A stretch of 64,000 nt of DNA from Vitreoscilla stercoraria DSM 513 (lineage in GTDB: Bacteria > Pseudomonadota > Gammaproteobacteria > Burkholderiales > Neisseriaceae), in contig NZ_KB908018.1 in assembly GCF_000382305.1 (NCBI RefSeq), forward strand, positions 62,001-126,000, given 5' to 3'. This document shows, one piece after another, positions 59,585 through 64,000 of this stretch (positions are counted from its first letter, which is position 1; the number at the start of each line of letters is the position of its first letter). The notes beneath the pieces are model-generated. The model was not told where the DNA came from and searched no databases. It saw only the letters and a list, made by a program, of their open reading frames with translations. The position numbers and the translations under genes were made by a program.

Positions 59585-60625
59585 ATGAAAAAAACTCTGA
59601 TTGCTTTGGCTTTAACTGCTTTGCCTGTTGCAGCTATGGCTGACGTAGTATTGTACGGTCAAATCAAAGGTGGCGTAGGCGTTACTGTTGGTGATAAAGG
59701 TGCTGATAGCGGTACTATCACTCAAATGGGAGACTACGGTTCACGTATCGGTTTCAAAGGTCAAGAAGACTTGGGTAATGGCTTGAAAGCTATCTGGCAA
59801 GTTGAACAACGTGTGTCTTTGGCTGGTAACCAATCTTCTGAAGGTTGGAACAACAGTGATACATTCATCGGTTTAGAAGGCGGCTTCGGTAAAGTACGTG
59901 CAGGTTATGTATCTGACCAATTCAATGAAAACATGGAAACCATGGATTTCTGGGAATACCGTACCGGTGCTGGTGCACAAGCACGTGGTTTGCAAAACAT
60001 GACTCGTTTTGACGGTCGTAGCCAAGGTGTTCGTTATGATTCTCCAGATTTCTCTGGTTTCAACTTCAACGTGACTCACCAATTGGCTGACTCTGCGACT
60101 GAAACTGTTTACGAGCCTTCTCGTAGCACTAACGGTCAATCAACTATCGTTGGTTTGAACTATGAAAATGCTGGTTTCTTCGGTAAATTGGGCTACGGTT
60201 TGTACAAACACGAAGCTGTTAAAAACGGTGACGTTCAAGACGGTCACGTGGCTCGTGTAGAAGCTGGTTACGATGCTAACAACTTGTTTGTTGCTTTGGC
60301 TTACCAATACGCTAAAGACATGGCTGGCTACGGTTCATTGAGCGGCGTTACAGCTGAAGAAGCTCATGAAGCTGCAGTATCTGTTGCTTACACTATGGGT
60401 GCGATCACTCCTAAAGTGACTTACGCTCACGGTTGGGACCAAAAAGTTGCTGGTTCTAAAGTAAAAGATTCTGGCTACAACCAAGTAATCATTGGTGCTG
60501 ACTACGCTTTGTCTAAACGTACTACTGCTTTGGTTTCTGCTGGTTGGATCAACACAGCTCAAGTACAAGGCGGCAACGATGAAGATTTGTACTCTGTAGG
60601 CGTTGGTCTTAAACACGCATTCTAA
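59585..60625 (+). CDS. PorB-like trimeric outer-membrane porin
   Basis: This is a general-diffusion porin of the outer membrane. The 346-residue precursor has a signal peptide cut after VAAMA, an N-terminus DVVLYGQIKGGVGVT, GSRIGFKGQEDLGNGLKAIWQ, the loop/strand block FIGLEGGFGKVRAGYV, NNSDTF, RYDSPDFSGFNF, and a C-terminal beta-signal GVGLKHAF ending in Phe. These are the marks of the betaproteobacterial porin family that includes Neisseria PorA and PorB. Codon use is strongly biased (GGT, GCT, AAA), as expected for a highly expressed gene. A strong terminator follows. Confidence 0.93.
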   Translation: MKKTLIALALTALPVAAMADVVLYGQIKGGVGVTVGDKGADSGTITQMGDYGSRIGFKGQEDLGNGLKAIWQVEQRVSLAGNQSSEGWNNSDTFIGLEGGFGKVRAGYVSDQFNENMETMDFWEYRTGAGAQARGLQNMTRFDGRSQGVRYDSPDFSGFNFNVTHQLADSATETVYEPSRSTNGQSTIVGLNYENAGFFGKLGYGLYKHEAVKNGDVQDGHVARVEAGYDANNLFVALAYQYAKDMAGYGSLSGVTAEEAHEAAVSVAYTMGAITPKVTYAHGWDQKVAGSKVKDSGYNQVIIGADYALSKRTTALVSAGWINTAQVQGGNDEDLYSVGVGLKHAF

Positions 60626-60651
60626 TTAATCTAATTATATAGATTGGTATA

Positions 60652-60680
60652 AAAGTCGGCTTAAAGCCGACTTTTTTTTT
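60652..60680 (+). terminator. Terminator of the porin gene
   Basis: AAAGTCGGCTT and AAGCCGACTTT separated by one base, then nine T residues. Confidence 0.92.
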
Positions 60681-60759
60681 GACTATGTCGTTTTGAAATG
60701 ACAAAAACCATGCATGGCAGTATGATAAGAAAATAATATTAATCTTATGGCTTATATCT

Positions 60760-62451
60760 ATGGATAGCGGTTTATTACGTATATTGGCTCAACAAAAAAT
60801 CATTACTGATGCGCAGATATCGGCTTTTGAAAGCAAAGCTCAAGCTGATGGTAGACCTATTGTAGCGATTGTATTACAAGAAAAAATCATTACATCTCAA
60901 CAATTGGCTCATTTGTTAGCGCATTTATTTGGTTGCCCTTTGTTTGATTTAAGCCAGTTTGATCAAGAGAAAGTAGATTTCTCTGTGATTACTACTGAAC
61001 AAAGTGCCAAGTTCTTAACTATACCTCTATTACAACGAGGACGTCGCTTGACCGTAGCAGTTGCAGACCCATCGGTATTGCAAGCTTTGCAAAAAGCAAC
61101 GTTCTCTGCTGGGGTAACCATTGATATGGTTGTGGTTCCAGCAGATCAATTATTAGGTTTAATTGAACGTTTAGGTGCCAGCTCTTCTACCAATATTTTA
61201 GATGATTTTGATACTGATTTATTGGGTGGCGGAACGATTGGGGATGAAAAAGAAGAAGAGCAAGTTGAAGATGGTCCGATTGCCAAATTTGTACATAAAG
61301 TGTTATTGGATGCATTGAAAGCGGGTGCATCGGATATCCATTTCGAGTTTTATGAAAAAGTGGCACGTGTGCGCTTGCGTGTTGACGGACAATTGCGCGA
61401 GTTGATTAATCCACCGATTCAAATCAGAGAGCAAATTGCTTCGCGTATCAAAGTTATGTCTTCTTTGGATATTTCAGAAAGACGCATTCCTCAAGACGGC
61501 CGTATTAAATTGAAAGTCAGCGATACTCGTGCCATCGACTTTCGTGTGAGTACTTTGCCAACGTTGTTTGGCGAAAAAATTGTAATGCGTATTTTGGACT
61601 CAACAGCGGCATCGCTGAATGTTGATCAATTGGGTTTTGAGGATTTCCAGAAAGAAATCTTGTTAGATGCGATTAACCGTCCATATGGCATGGTGCTAGT
61701 AACAGGCCCAACAGGTTCGGGTAAAACGGTTTCTTTGTATACTTGTTTGAACATTTTGAATACGCCTGATGTCAATATTTCTACTGCAGAGGATCCAGCA
61801 GAGATTAACTTGCCTGGCATTAATCAGGTGAATGTGAATGACAAACAAGGTTTAACGTTCTCAGCGGCCTTAAAGTCTTTTTTACGCCAAGATCCCGATA
61901 TTATTATGGTGGGTGAAATCCGTGATTTGGAAACTGCCGATATTGCCATTAAGGCCGCCCAAACTGGCCATATGGTATTTTCCACACTGCATACCAATAA
62001 TGCGCCAGCAACTTTATCGCGCATGTTAAATATGGGTGTGGCACCTTTTAATATTGCCAGTTCAGTGAATTTGATTATGGCGCAACGTCTGTTGCGTCGT
62101 TTGTGTGGCGAATGTAAAGCACCTGTTGAATCTCCTCCAGATGATGTTTTGAAAAAAATGGGCTTCACTGATGAAATGTTGACCAGAATGAAAACTGAAG
62201 GCTTGCAGTTTCATGGTCCTGTTGGGTGTGATCGTTGTCGTGGCGGTGGCTATAAAGGTCGTTTGGGTGTGTATGAATTGATGCCGATTAGTAGTGAAAT
62301 TCAGCGTGCTATTATGAAAAATGCGACTGCAGTTGATATTGCTGACATTGCTTATCAAGAAGGTATGGTAGATTTACGCCGTGCAGGTTTGTTAAAAGTG
62401 ATGAATGGATTGACTTCGTTGGAAGAAGTGGTTGCAGGCACTAACGATTAG
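60760..62451 (+). CDS. pilF: Type IV pilus assembly ATPase PilF (PilB family)
   Basis: PilF powers pilus extension. The 563-residue protein has an N-terminal MshEN/T2SSE-N domain, Walker A GPTGSGKT at residues 316-323, the Asp box around STAEDPAEINLPG, Walker B IIMVGEIRDLETADIA, the His box FSTLHTNNAP, and a zinc tetracysteine motif (CGEC near 450 and CDRC near 490). In Neisseria this protein is called PilF, not to be confused with the lipoprotein PilF/PilW. pilG follows 29 bases later. Confidence 0.96.
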   Translation: MDSGLLRILAQQKIITDAQISAFESKAQADGRPIVAIVLQEKIITSQQLAHLLAHLFGCPLFDLSQFDQEKVDFSVITTEQSAKFLTIPLLQRGRRLTVAVADPSVLQALQKATFSAGVTIDMVVVPADQLLGLIERLGASSSTNILDDFDTDLLGGGTIGDEKEEEQVEDGPIAKFVHKVLLDALKAGASDIHFEFYEKVARVRLRVDGQLRELINPPIQIREQIASRIKVMSSLDISERRIPQDGRIKLKVSDTRAIDFRVSTLPTLFGEKIVMRILDSTAASLNVDQLGFEDFQKEILLDAINRPYGMVLVTGPTGSGKTVSLYTCLNILNTPDVNISTAEDPAEINLPGINQVNVNDKQGLTFSAALKSFLRQDPDIIMVGEIRDLETADIAIKAAQTGHMVFSTLHTNNAPATLSRMLNMGVAPFNIASSVNLIMAQRLLRRLCGECKAPVESPPDDVLKKMGFTDEMLTRMKTEGLQFHGPVGCDRCRGGGYKGRLGVYELMPISSEIQRAIMKNATAVDIADIAYQEGMVDLRRAGLLKVMNGLTSLEEVVAGTND

Positions 62452-62483
62452 AAAATTAAAAAATTCAAGTAAGGGAATCTTTG

Positions 62484-63713
62484 ATGGCAACAGCTAAAAA
62501 AGAAACGGTCAAAAAAGAAAAAGGCACACGTTTTTCTTTTGAGGGCAAAAGTAGAGCCAGTCAGCAAGTCATGCGTGGTGAAGTGATTGCGAAAAATGAA
62601 AAAGATGCACAGGAGAAACTTGCTCGACGTGGTATTCAAGTCGTTCATTTACGTAAAATGAAGACGGCCAAACGCAGTAAAATCAAACATTCTGATGTGA
62701 CACTGTTCGCCCGTCAATTGGCTACCATGATGAAAGCAGGGTTACCTTTGTTACAAGCATTTGAAATTGTGGCTAAAGGGCATTCGAATGCGAACATGAC
62801 AGACTTGTTGATGGAAGTTCGATCTGATATTGAGCAAGGTACGGCACTGGCCGCTGCATTTGGTAAACATCCCAAGTATTTTGATAAATTGTTTTGTAGT
62901 TTGGTAGATGCAGGTGAAGCCGGCGGTGTATTGGATTCATTGTTAGACAAACTGGCTACTTATATGGAAAAAACCGAAGCCATTAAGCGTCGTGTTAAGG
63001 GCGCTTTGATGTACCCAACCGCCGTTGTTATTGTGGCAGTAGGCTTAATTGTTTTAATGATGTTATTTGTATTGCCTTCGTTTGGTAAAATTTATTCAGG
63101 TCTGGGGGCTGAACTACCGCATTTAACTCAAATTGTTATGAATGTGTCGGATTTCTTTGTTGCTAACTGGTGGTGGATGTTGCTTTTGACGATTGCGGCA
63201 TTTATTGCATGGAAAGTAGCATTTAATAAGTTTTTTGCAGTTCAAAAAGCTGTGGATAAACTGATGTTGAACATGCCGATTTTTGGTGAGATTGTTAAAA
63301 AAGCTGCGATTGCACGTTGGGCACGTACGACTGCGACATTGTTTGCAGCTGGTGTACCTTTGGTAGAGGCTTTAGAGTCGGTTGCAGGTGCGGCGGGTAA
63401 TATTTGGTATGAAGAAGGCACATTCCAAATTCGCTCTAAAGTTCAGCAAGGTACGTCTTTGACATCAGCGATGCAAGAAACCGATTTATTTCCCAATATG
63501 ATTTTGCAAATGGCTGCTATTGGTGAAGAGTCAGGTTCGATTGACGATATGCTTAATAAGGCTGCTGAATTTTATGAAGATGAAGTCGACCAAGCGGTAG
63601 ATACCTTATCTAGCTTGATGGAACCTATTATTATGGTGGTCTTGGGTAGTATTGTTGGCTTCTTATTGATTGCCATGTACTTGCCATTGTTCAGTATGGG
63701 TGATGCATTCTAA
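62484..63713 (+). CDS. pilG: Type IV pilus inner-membrane platform protein PilG (PilC family)
   Basis: PilG is the inner-membrane platform of the pilus machine. The 409-residue protein has a basic N-terminal region, then two repeated GspF domains: LFARQLATMMKAGLPLLQAFE with SLVDAGEAGGVLD, and RWARTTATLFAAGVPLVEALE with MAAIGEESGSIDDML. Three or four membrane helices lie near residues 170-195, 220-240 and 375-400. ATG 62484 is chosen with AAGGGA seven bases upstream. It is followed after two bases by pilD. Confidence 0.95.
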   Translation: MATAKKETVKKEKGTRFSFEGKSRASQQVMRGEVIAKNEKDAQEKLARRGIQVVHLRKMKTAKRSKIKHSDVTLFARQLATMMKAGLPLLQAFEIVAKGHSNANMTDLLMEVRSDIEQGTALAAAFGKHPKYFDKLFCSLVDAGEAGGVLDSLLDKLATYMEKTEAIKRRVKGALMYPTAVVIVAVGLIVLMMLFVLPSFGKIYSGLGAELPHLTQIVMNVSDFFVANWWWMLLLTIAAFIAWKVAFNKFFAVQKAVDKLMLNMPIFGEIVKKAAIARWARTTATLFAAGVPLVEALESVAGAAGNIWYEEGTFQIRSKVQQGTSLTSAMQETDLFPNMILQMAAIGEESGSIDDMLNKAAEFYEDEVDQAVDTLSSLMEPIIMVVLGSIVGFLLIAMYLPLFSMGDAF

Positions 63714-63715
63714 TC

Positions 63716-64000
63716 ATGATGAATAATTTATCATTAGAGTTTTGGTTGCCTGTTTGCTTGGTATTGGGTTTGCTGGTTGGCAGTTTTTTGAACGTGGTGA
63801 TTTATCGTGTGCCTGAGGGCTTAAATCGCTCTTGGCGCACACAGGCCAAGCAAATGTTGGACATGCCTTTAGAACCTATCGATGAGGAGCGTTTCAATAT
63901 CATGACGCCGCCTTCTCATTGCCCTAAATGCAAAAGCCCTGTAAAGCCTTGGCAAAATATTCCGATTGTCAGTTACATTTTGCTCAAAGGGCAATGCAAA
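63716..64000 (+). CDS. pilD: Prepilin peptidase PilD, N-terminal part (cut by window end)
   Basis: The last 285 bases encode 95 residues of a prepilin peptidase and N-methyltransferase. They show a membrane helix with LVGSFLNVVIYRVP, the normal N-terminal signature of the family, and the start of the zinc tetracysteine loop (CPKC, then C near the window edge). Two ATG codons are adjacent at 63716 and 63719. The gene order pilF-pilG-pilD indicates one operon for pilus assembly, which also serves DNA uptake. Confidence 0.92.
   Translation, partial: MMNNLSLEFWLPVCLVLGLLVGSFLNVVIYRVPEGLNRSWRTQAKQMLDMPLEPIDEERFNIMTPPSHCPKCKSPVKPWQNIPIVSYILLKGQCK

Overview
The window looks like chromosomal DNA of a member of the Neisseriaceae (Betaproteobacteria). 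The evidence is a Neisseria-type division and cell-wall (dcw) cluster running mraZ to ftsZ, type IV pilus assembly genes pilF, pilG and pilD, a ComE-type competence DNA-binding protein, a PorB-like trimeric porin, and a short non-coding motif (GCGTCCTGTAA / TTACAGGACGC) scattered through genes and used as inverted pairs in terminators, exactly as Neisseriaceae DNA uptake sequences (DUS) are. The DUS-like word is not one of the dialects I know, so I do not assign a genus. Coding is AT-leaning, with strong use of TTG for leucine.

Layout. 1-4.3 kb: end of sucC, sucD, a YqjD/YqjE/YqjK-like inner-membrane trio and a short-chain dehydrogenase. 4.5-12.7 kb: one plus-strand gene set with Wza-, Wzb- and Wzc-like polysaccharide export and tyrosine-phosphorylation proteins, followed by a membrane-anchored helical-repeat protein, a receiver-like protein, an MglA/CvnD-like small GTPase and two roadblock-type proteins. 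No glycosyltransferase, flippase or polymerase is present, and this 8.7 kb has no DUS-like motif. 13.4-20.8 kb: pepN and a GST-like protein, then a minus-strand phospholipid operon resembling E. coli ynbABC (CDP-alcohol phosphatidyltransferase, hydrolase-methyltransferase fusion, acyltransferase, CdsA). 21-23.8 kb: isocitrate lyase and a stand-alone AceK regulatory domain without the kinase domain. 24-28.3 kb: grpE and dnaK, each with a sigma-32-type promoter, with three small secreted proteins between them. 28.4-34.7 kb: a GntR regulator and the methylcitrate genes prpB, prpC and prpD, then an acyl-CoA synthetase. 34.7-36.4 kb: two near-identical tRNA(CAU) units and a MidA-type methyltransferase. 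36.7-53.4 kb: the complete dcw cluster. 53.4-64 kb: FadH-like reductase, DciA-like protein, secA, comE, porin, pilF, pilG and the start of pilD.

How the parts connect. Succinyl-CoA synthetase, isocitrate lyase and the methylcitrate cycle point to growth on acetate and propionate or short-chain acids. The pil and comE genes together with the dispersed DUS-like motif point to natural transformation. The most unusual items are the apparently new DUS dialect, the GTPase/roadblock module attached to a Wza-Wzb-Wzc set, the kinase-less AceK, and the ynb-like lipid operon. All family assignments come from reading motifs and remembered homologues; no database search was run.
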